From assembly GCF_050624435.1 (NCBI RefSeq), contig NC_134542.1, forward strand, positions 13,661,497 through 13,725,496: a stretch of DNA of 64,000 nucleotides, given 5' to 3'. This document shows positions 21,650 to 34,302 of this stretch, one piece after another (positions within the stretch are counted from its first letter, which is position 1; each line of letters opens with the position of its first letter). Below the pieces are notes generated by a model. The model did not search any database. It was given only the letters and a program-made list of their open reading frames with translations, and had not been told where the DNA came from. A program made the position numbers and the translations under genes. The stretch is from Tenrec ecaudatus (Eukaryota; Chordata; Mammalia; Afrosoricida; Tenrecidae).

Positions 21650-22240
21650 CTGAATTACTACAATAGCCTTTTTGGAAGTCTCGGTGCTTCCACCCTTACC
21701 TTCTAGAGTACATTCTCAACCCAGCAGCCAGAACAATCCTTTAAGTACATGAATCCGCTCATGTCACCGTTCCATAGGAAACTTTCCAAAATGCCGTTTA
21801 AATCAAAGTGATAAAAGCCAAAGTCCTTACACCATGGCCGATCAGGGCATGTGTTGTCTGACTGCTTCACCTCTCAGAGCTGTTCTACTCACTTCCCCTC
21901 ACTCTACTCTCACCTGCTGCTTCCCGTATGGTCTCACCAGAAACTGGCAAGCTCTCACCTGCTTTGGAACATACGAACGGACTGCTTTCTGTGCCTGAAA
22001 CACTCTTCTCCCAGATGTCCTCCCCTTAGCACTCCAGATCCACCTGGGCTCACTCTATGTTTGTCTCCAGCTCTCCTCTATAATGCTGTTACAGACTATG
22101 TCCCATCTGTGTGCCAGGAACGAGGCCCTCTCCTTCTGCTGTTCACTCACTTGTTGCCAGTAGCTCCATAGAGTGTAGTCATTGACTCCTGACTATCCCC
22201 CAAACACATGCCTCGCTACAGGTCCTCTCTGACCAGCTCA
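21650..22240 (+). mobile_element. Possible L2 relic
   Basis: TGTGCCTGAAACACTCTTCT followed by CCCAGATGTCC recalls the 'cctggaacgctcttcccccagat' block of ancient L2. Boundaries are guessed. Confidence 0.4.
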
Positions 22241-22828
22241 GCTAATGGGGGCTCCATTCTAGTGGAGGACTCTCGGACTCCTGCCCTTTTGCTCCCATCT
22301 GACTCGCATCCGGTGAGTATGTTTTATTGGTCCTACTTTCAGAATAGTTTTATGTTGAATGAAGAACAGATTGATCTTTGTGAAACTGGCTAATAATAAT
22401 ATGATCCACTTCAAGTGAAGTGCCCACTTCTGATATCGCTCATATGTTTATGCCCCCACCACGTCTACATTTCTCTGGCTGGATTTCTACTTTGCTTAGA
22501 TTATAACCTAATTTTCTAAGTGCTGGGATCATGAGCAACCTATATTTTATACTTACACCACCACCACCTATGAATATATTTTATAAATCATATGTTTGGT
22601 TCGGTTTTTCTTGATCTGAGGATCTGGGCTCAGTACGGGTCAGCGGATGGTAATGTAGATAATGAGTTCACAATGAAAGAACCGAGAGTTCTTGAGATGT
22701 GATTAAGAAGGCAATCTGATTTAATAAAGTTTATTGTATGAATATTATATATTAGAAATTCTATGGATTCTGGCGATGACAAAATATATCACTCTCAAGG
22801 TAAACATATCTACCCCTCCAAAAAAAAA
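22241..22828. other. Unassigned AT-rich DNA
   Basis: Nothing recognised. Confidence 0.4.
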
Positions 22829-23033
22829 CCCCTCACTGCCATTGAGTCAGTTCTTCTTTGTCCTATAGAGACATCAATTCACAGTGACCCGACAGGAAAG
22901 AATAGAATGGTCCCTGTGGGTATCCAATGCATTAAACCTTTCTTCTTCAGAGTTCTTGGTGGCTTATAACTGCTGACGTACAACACGTGGTTGGCTGCCC
23001 AAGGTGTAGCCCCCTATGCCACCAAGGCTCCTG
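22829..23033 (-). mobile_element. tRNA-derived SINE
   Basis: CTCACTGCCATTGAGTCAGT tail side; ends with GCCACCAAGGCTCCT, the complement of the head. Confidence 0.8.
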
Positions 23034-23932
23034 CAAGATAAACGTAGTCTCATCGAAAACAGCCACATCAAAGAGACTCTCAATACAGTAAGAAAACAGA
23101 GTACAAGTGCTGATTGATACAAGGTGACAGTGATTCACTCTGGGAGTCAGGGTGGGAGAGGATGAGTCAGAATTGATCAGGAAGGGTAGGCAGAGGAATA
23201 GCATTCTAAGCCAAAAGAAAAGAAAAACTTTGACAGGATTTGGGGGTCTGTTAATTCTTGTTCCTTATTATTGTTCTTGTGGTTAGTTTCTGTGGGTTGA
23301 CTCTGGATTAAGCTGACCTTGGGTGAACAAAATGAAATGAGCCCCATCCGGCTTCGGGACATAAGAGGATAAGAAGAGAAAGGGGATCATACCAGGATAC
23401 ATACATCAGGCAAGGAATTTGGATTAAAATATTTCCAAAGTCCCTGGCCAAAAAACATATATATATACAATGACTCAAATTAAGAACAAGCAAACAAACA
23501 CAATGAGAGTAATGCAGTCAAGTTTTGACTCATAGGACACTTTTGGCAAGGTTTGCATGAATAATACTATTCCATGTGCCTGATGCCAAAACTGAAATAT
23601 TAATAGGCTGTTGCAATTTCAGTCTAGTCATAAACATGTCTCCACGATAAGAAACGTGATAATTAGGAGCAAATGTCATCGAAAGCTGTTTCTTTTAGTA
23701 AGCCGTTCGAACTGCAAACAGTTACAATCTGTGCTTGATGTTTCCTTGAAAATACAATCACAGACCTAGCAAACAACAAAACCGTATAACTGCGTGAACT
23801 GTTCTAAGACATTACGCCCACACAGAACAACAAGATTGTGTTCGGGAATCTATTTGTTTTTTGCATAGCTTTCTAATGGGCATGAATAAGCATTTATATG
23901 CCTTTTCAAAATTAAAAATAACTAATTCTCCC
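23034..23932. other. Unassigned non-coding DNA
   Basis: Nothing recognised. Confidence 0.4.
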
Positions 23933-24110
23933 TGTGATAGTTAAGGTTTATATTGTGCCAACCAGGCGATAAACACATGTGGGATTAATGAAGGGCAGGG
24001 AGATAAATGGCTCGGTGAGCCTCGCCTTTCTAGTTTTCGGGTCTCTTGTTCTCTGGTGGTCGGACCGGTGTGCGGCTGCCTGAGCCAGTTCTTTGCCTCA
24101 GCTGACATTA
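23933..24110 (+). mobile_element. ERVL-type LTR, 5' part
   Basis: Starts TGTGATAGTTAAGGTTTATA and carries ACACATGTGGGATTAATGA and GCCTTTCTAGTTTTCGGG, shared with the LTRs at 50228 and (reverse) 52038. The 3' part is missing. Confidence 0.7.
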
Positions 24111-24399
24111 CTTTCCACTTACAGATGCACTTCGTGGCACTTAGTGTGTAAGATGAAGGCGGGTATGTGTGCAAAGAAAATAGTGTGAACGCACAGCACC
24201 ATTTGACCCAACTCTACTCTCCCTAAAACCAAAAGGTTCTTAGAATTTCACACAACGTAAAAGGAAATGTTCTTAATTATTAGCAATTCTTAGGAGTCTC
24301 AGTGGTCTGGTAGTTAAGATTTAGTAATTCTCTGTGGTGTAATCTAACACAATATAATCATTTTCATAATAGGTTCTGCTTTGAGAAGCCTATCAATTA

Positions 24400-24757
24400 T
24401 AAGAAGATTGGGGTGGGATGCAATACCCTGACTCAGAACACAGCTGATGCAATCAATTAAAAGGTAGTTTCCTTGGGTCTGTGGCCTGCTTCCAAAATAA
24501 GTGGATACCATTGAAATGCTGAATCTGAATCCTGCATCTGACGCATTAACCTGGGGTTCTTTGGACTTAAGTCAATGACCTGCCATATTGCCTATGGCAG
24601 CTACTCAAATCAAGTCCGTCTCACCCAGGGACTTCAAACCTGCCCATACTTGAACTTGCCTGCTTCTACAATTGTGTGAATAACTCTCTTGATGAATTTC
24701 CCTCTATAAATACATATGTCCACTGCACTAGCTTTGCTTCTCTAGGCACACTTTTAA
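24400..24757 (+). mobile_element. Older MLT2-like LTR
   Basis: The 3' end (TTCTACAATTGTGTGAATAA, then CTCTATAAATACATATG and TTGCTTCTCTAGGCACAC) parallels MLT2/ERVL LTR ends. The block GACCTGCCATATTGCCTA recurs in the LTR ending near 41358. Confidence 0.5.
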
Positions 24758-25819
24758 AAGTCTATAAGCAGAGGAAGACCCCTGGGTGCCACAAATGATC
24801 AGATTTCTCTCCCACAGTGCCTCTGGGTGGATTAAAAACCCATCCTTTAGGCTCATAGCAATGTGGAAACCATTCAGTAGTTTGCAAAACAGCACAAATA
24901 GGATGGTCTTATTTTCATTGTGTCTGACATATGAATATGGGAAGAAGAGATTGTTGATAGTGGGAAGAGCCCTTCCCGAGGGAGTGGGGACTAGGCACCA
25001 TCTTTGCTCATTTATCTTTGCTGACTTTCCTATAAGAACAATGAAAGTGTCCTTTTATAAAAGGACATAAATTGTTTGTAAATTTTTTTAAATTTCTAAG
25101 TTTTCATTCAATTTTATAACAATGATGTCCTATACTCCAAAAAAATGTATCTATGATTTTAGCAAGACAGATACAAAGTAAATTTAAGGCAAGGCTATTT
25201 TGATCAAGCTAAGAAATAAATCCTGTAAAAGAAATGGAAATAGTTAAGTCAATCATTTAATTTGATAAAAAAAATTTACCTTTTTGAGTGGTCACTGGGG
25301 AATCCAGCCTACATTATAAAATACTTTTAGAGAAACAGTCTTTTGCTCATTTTACTTTGCTATCATAATAAATACTTTGTAATTGAAATATTGTATGTCC
25401 AAAGCAGATCATTTTAAACTTCTTTTTAAGTACATAGACAATGTATAGGCTATTATTTACATTAGTAAAATCTATTTTAATAGCCAGAATATAAGTGAGA
25501 TAAGTAAGACTTGTTTTTATTTATTTATTTTTTTTTTTTAGTAAGACTTGTTATAGGCACAAATACCGTAATTTTATTTGATTCTCAGTAACTCAATTCG
25601 GTGTAATTAAGACCATCCTGTACACTTGGACTTTTCTCTGACATCATCCACTTAACAGAAATCAATCTTTTAAAATATTGCCATTGTCTATCGCCTGTGC
25701 AATAACTTCCCCTTTATATGCCATCAGACAAAGATAGCTGGAATAAAATGAATATAGTGTATGCACAATTTTAATATCATATAATCAGAATTTTAACCTG
25801 CTGATACACTTTTCTCAAC
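24758..25819. other. Unassigned AT-rich DNA
   Basis: Nothing recognised. A 94-codon frame at 24786-25070 has no known domain. Confidence 0.4.
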
Positions 25820-25975
25820 CAGATGGAGGAACGCATTGGCTGCAGTAATGGGCTCAAACTTAACAACAATCGGGAGCATAGTGCAAGACAGGGCAGTACT
25901 TCATTCTGTTGTCCACAAAGTCATTATGAAGTACAGTTAGCTCAATGGCACCTCACCATTACAACAACATATCCT
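25820..25975 (+). mobile_element. RTE 3' tail fragment
   Basis: TTCATTCTGTTGTCCACAAA, then GCTCAATGGCACCTCACC and an AACAACA tail match the RTE end at about 59490-59545. Confidence 0.65.
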
Positions 25976-26009
25976 CATAAAAAAGAAATAAAAATAGCCC
26001 TGACATTAA

Positions 26010-26115
26010 ACAGATTCTGACTGACACGATTAGGTCATGGTGACCCAAATGTTTCAGACCAAAACAGCGCTCTGGAGCATTGTTGATGGTAGTAAGCGCA
26101 TGGAAGTCCATCACC
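26010..26115 (-). mobile_element. Degenerate older AfroSINE
   Basis: GTCATGGTGACCCAAATG and GCGCTCTGGAGCATTGTTGA parallel the reversed AfroSINE core. Confidence 0.4.
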
Positions 26116-26741
26116 GGCCTGTAGTGCAAACGTGGGAACCTTCTATGCTCATGCAGGTAAAGAGACTCATACGTACAGCTAATTATGTTAGCTGTCATAT
26201 GTGAAATAGTAAAGCACTAATTAATCTTTCAGTACTAGGCTGTAACCTAGCTAAATCATGCTGTATCTAAGTGAAAAGATGTTAGAAAAGAAACTGGGAG
26301 ATAAGGTTCAAAGATATGTTAATAAGCAAAATATGTAAAATGCGATTCAAAATGTATGATAGAAACCAATTTATGAAAAAAACAAAAAGGCATTAAAATA
26401 GCTGGCAGGACCCCAAAGAAAATAGTTAATTCTTGAGAGTGCAGCTAAGAACCAGAATTGGTTAGGATTAAAGTTCACATTAGTTTTTTTTTTTTTCCTT
26501 CACAATTCAAATTCTATGTGAATACATTTTTTTGTTATAAGACTTCTAGGGAATGCCACATACTTGGCTCAATCAAAGTCTCTATAATTCTTATATATAA
26601 TATATTTACAAATTTTAATGGTATTTTAATGACTACAAGGACTACAAGTTACCTAAGTTATAAATCAAGTTCAGTATGGTTTTATGTCAAGTATGTCTTA
26701 TGTTCTAAATATTTGAAAAGTGATTATACACACCATATACA
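26116..26741. other. Unassigned AT-rich DNA
   Basis: Nothing recognised. Confidence 0.4.
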
Positions 26742-26743
26742 TA

Positions 26744-26859
26744 CTGTATATACTCGAGTATAAGCCGAGGCACCTAATTTTCCCACAAAAAAACCTGCGG
26801 GGCTTTTTCAGCATAAAAAAATGTGCTGAAAAACTTGGCTTATACTCGAGTATATATGG
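26744..26859 (+). mobile_element. Palindromic MITE, copy 2 (best preserved)
   Basis: Ends CTGTATATACTCGAGTATAA and, as complement, CCATATATACTCGAGTATAA, about 24 bp of near-perfect inverted repeat. Flanked by TA at both sides (26742-26743 and 26860-26861), suggesting Tc1/mariner-type mobilisation. The core has GAGGCACCTAATTTTCCCAC. Confidence 0.85.
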
Positions 26860-26984
26860 TACATACATATAATAGCTGTTTATATGTATAGGTATATGCA
26901 TGTATACATATAATATTGAGTAGCTCTCAATTAACTTAGAGAATCCCTTCCCCAATCCTCTGAATCAATATTTAAAACAAAAAC

Positions 26985-27181
26985 ACAAGTTCACTGCAAT
27001 TCAGCAGATTCTAACTCAAATAGCAGGTAATAGAACTGCCTCTGAGGGTTTCCAAGGCTGCAAATCAACCTTTACGGGAGCAGAAAACTTCATCTCTCCC
27101 CTGTGGAGCGGCTGGTGGATTTGAACCACTGACCTTGTGATTAACAGCCCAGCTCCTAATCCACAATGCCAACAGGGCTCC
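26985..27181 (-). mobile_element. tRNA-derived SINE, full length
   Basis: CACTGCAATTCAGCAGATTC tail side to GCCAACAGGGCTCC head complement; the GAGCGGCTGGTGGATTTG block is well kept. Confidence 0.8.
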
Positions 27182-27329
27182 TTGTTTATTTAAATCAATA
27201 TATGTATTCAAAGTTGGGTGTAAGGCTATTATATTAAAATATGAACTTACTATGATACAGTTTTGTGGCTGTTTCTTTGTACCCTTCATCTCGGCTCACA
27301 TGGTGTCTGAGTCTTGCCGTGCTGTGTCA

Positions 27330-27420
27330 TTGTAGATCTTTAAGGACACGTACTGTGCCTCACTTGTGCTCCAGCATCCGGTACATAGCAGGAACTCAAT
27401 GTGCTGATGGAGTGATTTAA
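27330..27420 (+). mobile_element. L2-like fragment
   Basis: GTACATAGCAGGAACTCAAT and TGATGGAGTGA recall the L2 3' end motif 'ggcacatagtaggcgctcaat'. Confidence 0.45.
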
Positions 27421-27953
27421 TGGATACATAGTAAAATTGTGTTTATTTTTCTGTCTCTCCTCACATCGTCTTGATACTGTTCCCCTGAAAGTCAGATAAA
27501 ATTCAGAGCTCTGAATTTTACCCTAGATCCCAAGAAAGTAAAACCAGAGAAGTTGAGAAACCAAGACGAATTCTGTGGCTGTTTCCCTACTCTTAGAAGT
27601 GGCCCCTCCCGACCAAGTGGAAGACGGCTAGGGAAACAGCTTAGACACATTCTCTAGACTCTTTTCTAGAAACATTAGATTAATGTGTCTGCACTAGCTT
27701 CTCCTTTCTTATTTCTTCTATAGAGTCTTAAATGAACCTCAAATTTGTCACCTAGCTGGTGTATATGAATCTATATGAATCTTGGTTAAAAATAAAGATT
27801 TGTTCACCAACAAAACGGACTTGCTGCACCATCAGAAGAGATTTCAGTAGCAAGAAAATCCTTCCAGTTACAGATAAAACTACCATCCAAGCAGTAGCAT
27901 TAGGTGAATCAGAACTGACCTTTGTTTCTGTTCAAATGAATTACAAGTGATAA
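27421..27953. other. Unassigned non-coding DNA
   Basis: Nothing recognised. Confidence 0.4.
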
Positions 27954-27966
27954 AGGAAAGTTTTTA

Positions 27967-29207
27967 TTTTTATTAATCATTTTACTGCAGAGCTCTTAAA
28001 ATCTCGACAATCCATCATTCAATTATATTAAGCACACTTGTACATACATTGCCATCAACATTTCCAAAACATTTTCTTTCTACTTGAGCCCTTGGTGTCA
28101 GCTCCTCTTTTTCCCCTCCCTCCCCCACCCTCCTACGCTTGCCTTGATGAATTATATATTATTGTTGTTTTTCATGTCTTACACTGTCCATTGTCTCTTT
28201 TCACCCACTGGAAGAGAGCCCTGGGGGTAGGTTATATATCCAACCTTGTGATGGGTTTCCCCTTTCTCCCCCCGTCCCACACCATCCCCCAACCCTCATG
28301 ATATTGCTACTCTCACTACTGCTCTGAGGGTCTTTTCTGTCCTTAATTCCATGTGTTGACAGCTCTCATCTGTACTGATGTGTGTACTCTGGTCTAGCTG
28401 GATTTGTAAGATAGAACTGAGTCATGGTAGTGGGGGTGGGGTGGGGGAGGAAGCATTCAATAACTAGATGTGTGTTTTGTCGATGCTAGACTGCACCCTG
28501 GTTGAATTGTCCCTTCCTTGTAACCCTTCTGTGGGGAGACTTTCAAATCTCCACTCCAACCCCCCTCATTCATATCCATAAAATTGTCTGTTTTGGATCT
28601 TTTGATACCTGATATCTGATCCCATCAACACCTCGTGATCACACAAGCTCATGTGCTTCTTCCATGTGGGCTTTGTTGCTTCCCTGCTAGATGGCCGCTT
28701 GTTTAACTTCAAGTCTCTCAGACCCCAGATGCTAAGATCTTTTGATAGCTGAGCACCATCCACATTCTTTACCACATTTGCTTATGCACCCATTTTGTCT
28801 TCAGTGATCGTATTAGTAAGGTGAGAATCAATGAGTGTCAAGTTATTAAGACAAAGTGTTCTTGTGTTTAGGGAGGTCTGAGTAGAGGCTCAAAGTCCAT
28901 CTACTGTCTTAATGCTTGAAATATAAATATATGAACATTGGCCTCTATCCCTTTCATTATAAATGACTATATTTACATAGATATGCCTATAGCTATACCT
29001 CTATAATAGGTTTTGCTGCTTACCTCTTTCCTCAATTTCCTTTCCCCTTCCTCCTACACCACTATCATGCTCACCTCCACTGGCTCTCAGTAATTCTTCT
29101 TGGATACATTGTACTTAATCAAAACCACCAGGCCTCCTCAACATCATTTTTAGATCTCTTGTTGTTCCCTCATCCCTGAGTTTGTTGGCTCCCCACTCCC
29201 CCTCCCC
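27967..29207 (-). mobile_element. LINE-1 3' end with target duplication
   Basis: Same family as 19183 and 38039 (ACTTGAGCCCTTGGTGTCAG, CACCTCGTGATCACACA and TCTCAGACCCCAGATGC in reverse). Flanked by AGGAAAGTTTTTA (27954-27966) and AGGAAGGTTTTTA (29208-29220), 12 of 13 identical. It is 5'-truncated within the 3' region. Confidence 0.8.
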
Positions 29208-29337
29208 AGGAAGGTTTTTAAATATAGAATGTAGATGCACCCTTGATAAAGAGGAATATAAGAATGCTATCCAAAAGAGCTTACCTCGTCACTCATGGCC
29301 GAGACCGCGTCCGTTTCCCACCCACTTCCTGCGAGCT

Positions 29338-29495
29338 AATCATGGTGGCCTACATCTGTACAACTGTGATCCATAGAGTTTCCTTGTCTGATTTATACCC
29401 CAAGCAGATGGCCAGAAAATGTGCCTGGGTGGATTTGAACCTCTGGTCTCTTGGTTAGCAGGTAAGCAGTCACCATTGACACACCCAGCGACTCC
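29338..29495 (-). mobile_element. Older AfroSINE subfamily
   Basis: CTGGGTGGATTTGAACCTCT and CACACCCAGCGACTCC on the plus strand are the reversed B-box region and head of the elephant-type AfroSINE. Confidence 0.65.
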
Positions 29496-29751
29496 TTGCC
29501 CTGCTCTAATAACCTATCAAAAAGTGTCCTCAAACCGCAGGAATGCATTTTCTCACATATCTGTTGGGTAGAAGTCCAAATGCATCTTTCAAGACCTTAT
29601 TTCCAAACAAAGATGTGTACTAAGTTGGTTACTTCCTATGGCTCTTCTACCCATATTCTTGTTTGCTGTAATCTGTTTTGTGAGGTGGTGTAGACTCGGA
29701 CCTCCGTGCTTGTGGTTATGAACCCATTTTGGATTTCTATTGCAGATTTAA

Positions 29752-29950
29752 AGGAGCCCTGGTGGTACAGCGATTACTCATTAAGCCGCTAAAGTACAAG
29801 TAGTTCGAAACCCCCGCCCACTCCCCTGGAGAGAGACAGGACTTTCTGCTGCTGTAAAGAGTGACGGTCTCAGAAACTCACAGGGGGGCATTTCTGCCCT
29901 GTCTCATAGGGCCTCTGTGAGTCTTCACTGATCTTGATGGCAGTGAGCTT
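29752..29950 (+). mobile_element. tRNA-derived SINE, full length
   Basis: GGAGCCCTGGTGGTACAGCG head, TAGTTCGAAACCCCC B-box-like block and GATGGCAGTGAGCTTC tail on the plus strand. Confidence 0.85.
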
Positions 29951-31257
29951 CAGCTTGCTTTTGGTTCCCAGATGACAACGAGATGCCTTTCGGAGACCCT
30001 ACTTTACTGGAGGGTGTGACTTAAGTGCTTGTTTTCCCTGAGGTTACAGTCAAGTTGAAGGATAAAAAAGGCACGTCTACATCAAAGCTTCCCTCCTATT
30101 TTAAGAAGCCTGGGAGACCAGGGTTCTGGGTGGAGGCGGCCTTCACACTTGCGAGTTAGAGATGAGTTTCAGTCATATTCTCATAATTAAGATTCATCCC
30201 CTCGATAACCTCCCATAATAGCGCTCCCTTAAAGTTACCTCTTATTAGTCCATGGCTGATTGCTATCTGGCCAGAAGCTTTCTCTATAGGAGCAGACATA
30301 TTGCAATTGCTCTCCCTGCTCAGGGGAGAGCCACTCTCCCTTACCTGCCCTGCCCCCAGCATTGGCGGTAGGTTACTCATCCAATGGACTCTGGGACTTT
30401 TGGGGATAGGATACAGCCTACTTTGTTATTCATGGGGCTGCCTGTATTTAGGGGGGTTGCATGCCCAAGACTACATAAATGATGTAAGAATGCACTTTCT
30501 CTTTCTCTCTCTCAGACCTGGTTCCTGATCCATGAATGTGAGCACCCCAAAACTTTTGTCTGTTTTTAATTTCTTCCCTTCAAGTACACAACCGTCTCTC
30601 CGGACCATCCGGATGTGGGCTGGATCTCATAGCTTCTGACTCTGGATCCTGCGTTTGCCTCTCCTCTGCCTAAACTTTGGATTTGGGATTTAACAGCACC
30701 CACAATGTGGGACAGTTCCTTCCACGTTCTTGACTTTCTGAGAGACGTTGCAGCTAATTGCAGAATCCAGAGATGTGAGGGACTATCCTCAAGGGGGTGT
30801 GGGGGAAATGGAGCACAATAACATCTTGGAAGAGTTGACATTTTGATCTCCAGTCCTTGGTATTATTCTGGTATTAATGCTTCCAGAAGAACTGATGACC
30901 AAACACACGCAGGTTTTAGAGGTTCATACTTCAATATTTTGAGGGGAACACAATTCATAACAGAAATTGAAAATAAATAAAGCAGTCGTGCAACATTTTT
31001 GTTGTTGTTGAACTCACTAGGTCATTATTTTATGATGACACATTGTTCAGATGCGATCATAGTACTGATGTTGAGTCGTCAAGAAAGATCAGATTCATTT
31101 TCACTTCCTTGGTTAAGGAGACAGGGAAGTGCAAACGAAGCTTCATGAGGATTTTCATTGATACCCTCCTCCAAAAAAGGTTTATAGTTGAGAGAGAAAT
31201 TTATAGTTCTCTAGAAAACTCTCTAGAGCTGTTTGGTACTGAGATGGTAAACGGGTA
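29951..31257. other. Unassigned non-coding DNA
   Basis: Nothing I can name. About 30240-30830 has LTR-like base composition, but I found no paired ends. Confidence 0.4.
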
Positions 31258-31441
31258 CATATGACTATTTAAATTGGAATTGGAATGAATTAGCATTCAA
31301 TGTTTTTTAAGCATCAGCCCTTCAGTCACACCGTGAACATTTCCAGTGCCTAGTAACCACATGTAATCAGCATTCCTATACTGCATGGTGGAGATAGAGG
31401 GGGTATTCCTGTCACCCTTGAAAGTTCTGTTGGACAGCACT
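31258..31441 (+). mobile_element. MER20-like hAT relic
   Basis: GACTATTTAAATTGGAATTG, CACATTTCC-like AACATTTCCAGTGCC and a terminal AAAGTTCTGTTGGACAGCAC match the layout of the ancient MER20 hAT-Charlie element. Confidence 0.5.
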
Positions 31442-31784
31442 GTTTCTTAGCCCTTTATTCCCTGGATGCTTTAGGAAAAGAAACAAACAATAAAAGTAGA
31501 CTTGGACCCAGGGGAGCCAGGTTGGTAGTGGCACATAGTAAATAATTCTTAAATTAATTCCAGCTTGTTTTATTTTTTAAAACTGATTTATTGAGATCTA
31601 GTACATGTCAGTAACAGTCACATTACAAGTGTTCTATTTGGAAGTTTTCACAAACTACCTAAATGGACTGAAGACTGTCTGCAAGAAGATTGTTGTTGTT
31701 TTGCAAGTAAGAGAAAATAAAGAATTAATCACTATTTGAACACAGGCATTTCATATTTACAGCTATATCATCAGGGAATATTAA
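31442..31784. other. Unassigned AT-rich DNA
   Basis: Nothing recognised. Confidence 0.4.
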
Positions 31785-31955
31785 TGAATCCCCAAACCAA
31801 CCAACTGCCATCAAGTCAATTCTGACTTATGATGAGGCTGTAAATCTCTACGGGAGGAGATAGGCTCATTTTTCTCGCTCAAAGTGGCTAAGGGGCTTGA
31901 ACTGCTGACCTATGGTTAGCCACATAACCATCAGTATGCCACCAGGATTTCTTAC
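31785..31955 (-). mobile_element. tRNA-derived SINE
   Basis: CAACTGCCATCAAGTCAATT tail side, GGGGCTTGAACTGCTGACC B-box side; internally shortened. Confidence 0.75.
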
Positions 31956-31961
31956 TAATGA

Positions 31962-32752
31962 ATTTTTTAAAAATCATTTTATTCGGGGCTCATACAGCTC
32001 TTATCACAATCTATCCATCCATCCTTTGTGTCAAGCACATTTGTACATATGTTGCCATCATCATTTTCTTTCTACTTAAGCCCTTGGTATCAGCTCATTC
32101 CCCTACCTCCCCCATTTCTCTCTCCCTCATGTACCCTTGATAATTTATCATTTTTTCCATGTCTTACATTGACTGATGTCTCCCTTCACCCACTTTTCTG
32201 TTGTCCGTCCCCCTAGGAGGGGGTTATATGTAGATCATTGTGATTAGTTCCCATTTTCTCTCCCCACCTTCCCCTTCTGGTATCATTACACTCATTATTG
32301 GTCCTGAGGGGTCTATCTGTCCTAGATTCCTTGTGTTTCTAGCTCTTATCTGCATCAGAGTGAATGCTGTGGTCTAGCCAGATTTGTAAAGTAGAATTGG
32401 AGTCATGATAGTGGTGGGGAGGGAGCCTTAATGAACCAGAGGAAAGCTGTATGTTTCATCGGTGCTACACTGCGCCCTGACTGGCTCATCTCTTCCTTGT
32501 GACCCTTCTGTAAGGGGATGTCCAATTGCCTGCAGATGGGCTTTGGTTCTCCGCTCTGCACTCCCCTTATTCACATTGATATGATATTTTTGTTCTGGGT
32601 TTTTGATGCCTGATACCTGATCTCATTGACACCTCGTGATCACACAGGCTGGTGTGTTTCTTCCATGCGGGCTTTGTTGCTTCTCAGCTTGATGGCTGCT
32701 CATTTATCTTCAAGCCTATAAGACCCCAGAGGCTATATCTTTTGAAAGCAAA
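31962..32752 (-). mobile_element. LINE-1 3' end
   Basis: Reversed end AAATCATTTTATTCGGGG and blocks AAGCACATTTGTACATATG and ACACCTCGTGATCACACAGG shared with the other young LINE-1 ends. It is 5'-truncated and follows a SINE. Flanks are too AT-rich to fix a duplication. Confidence 0.75.
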
Positions 32753-32914
32753 AATTTTTAAGAGAAGATTGAGTGCTGAAATGTAACCACTTTCTAAAAA
32801 GGAACTACTAGATGATGAGTCTAATGCACACAGCGAGTACATATGCAAATAATAGACGGGAACATTTGTACGTCATAGCATTCATCTACATTTGGGTAAT
32901 GTGCTATATAGATA

Positions 32915-33112
32915 GCAGTCCTGGGGGCATGGTGGGTTGTGACTACCACAAGGTCAGAAGTTCGAAACCACCAGTTGCTCCATGTGAGAAAATGAAGCTT
33001 TCCCCTCTTTTAAAGATGTACAGTTTCGGAAACCCCCCTGGGCAGTTCTATCTTACCCTGTGGGGTTACTATGAGTCAGAATGGGGTCAATGGCTGTTCA
33101 GTTTAGTTTTCT
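32915..33112 (+). mobile_element. tRNA-derived SINE
   Basis: CAGTCCTGGGGGCATGG head, AGAAGTTCGAAACCACCAG B-box block and TACTATGAGTCAGAATGG tail. Confidence 0.8.
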
Positions 33113-33379
33113 TGGGTGTGTTTGTTTGCTTTACTATAGATAAAAAAAACAAAACAACCTTTCCTATAATGGCCTCATCTGGCGCTGACACTATCTCCCA
33201 GAAGATGATAGCAAAGGCCCTGTGTCACAGAGGAGAAATTTGAGGATTGGAAGCTTTGGTAATTTTAGAATTAAAAATTCTAAATCAGGGAAACATATCT
33301 CCTTTCCTCCATGTTTCTCACATGTTCTTCCATATGGGATATGGGAGTATTAACTCTGCTTATTGCCCAAGCTGGCCTA

Positions 33380-33545
33380 AGGATGAATGAGCAGCTTTTA
33401 ATTGAAAGTCTGGAGGTTCAAGCCTGAGCGGTGGCATTTCCAAAGAAAGGTCGGGCAGTCTACTTCTATCAAATCCTCCCTGGCAACCCAACTCCACTTG
33501 GACACACATGAGATCGCCATGAGTAGAATATGGACTCTGAGTCCT
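33380..33545 (+). mobile_element. Older AfroSINE subfamily
   Basis: GTCTGGAGGTTCAAGCCTGA B-box block, GGCAGTCTACTTCTATCAAA body and GAGATCGCCATGAGTAGAAT tail. Confidence 0.6.
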
Positions 33546-33634
33546 GTTCGTGTTACCTTCGAAGGTGTCCCAAGTGAATGCTAATGTTATTTCAGTAAAG
33601 GTAGGGTGTGCAGTAATCCATGTGGTAGGTATGG

Positions 33635-33672
33635 GGTCTCTGAGTCAGCATGGACTCAGAGGCAGTGGGTTT
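33635..33672 (+). mobile_element. SINE tail fragment
   Basis: Only CTGAGTCAGCATGGACTCAG and GGCAGTGGGTTTAGG of a tail remain. Confidence 0.45.
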
Positions 33673-34302
33673 AGGGGAGGGTGTTGATAGAGGTACTTTT
33701 CTCTCCCTCTGTCTTTCTTGGTGTATTCACTGCCCCCCCCCCACTGGGTTATTCTTCTAAACCGAAGAATCCCATAATGAGGACTCCACATGTCTAGACC
33801 ATGGGTGGCCAGAGAAGGGCTGCCTTGCCTCTGCCTCATGCACACAAGGCTAAGAAGGAGGCTGGAGCTTGCCAGCAAGACCAAAGACAGGCAGGACTTT
33901 GGACACAGCTGGCTGTTTGTCTTTCCTTCTCGGCTTTAGCTCTGAAGGCCTTCAGAGGAGAAACATAGGTACCAGCACACCAATGGTCTTACACTTGGTT
34001 GCTATTTGAATTTGATGCCTGTGTGGCCCCGAGGGCATCTGATTTTGTGACTCCTGAAGCAACTTTTTGCCGGCAGGGTTCTGGTGATTATTCTGAAGCT
34101 GCACTGAATCCTGAGTACTGGGAGATGTCCTGAGGCTTTGCCGGATCACGTATGCCGCATCCCATGTGAACTAGACAGTGAGTCACACAGGCCCAAACAC
34201 CCTTTCTCCAGAGGAGCGAGGAGAGGGAAATCTCAACAATCTCTTCAGGAGTTTAACTGTATCCTCCTATGCCATGAAGTCTGAAGATTGATAATATTAG
34301 TC
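33673..34302. other. Unassigned non-coding DNA
   Basis: Nothing recognised. Confidence 0.4.

Noticed and set aside
31962-32752. Clear target duplication for this LINE-1 end
   Set aside because: The flanks are so A/T-rich that several alignments are equally good, so I give none.
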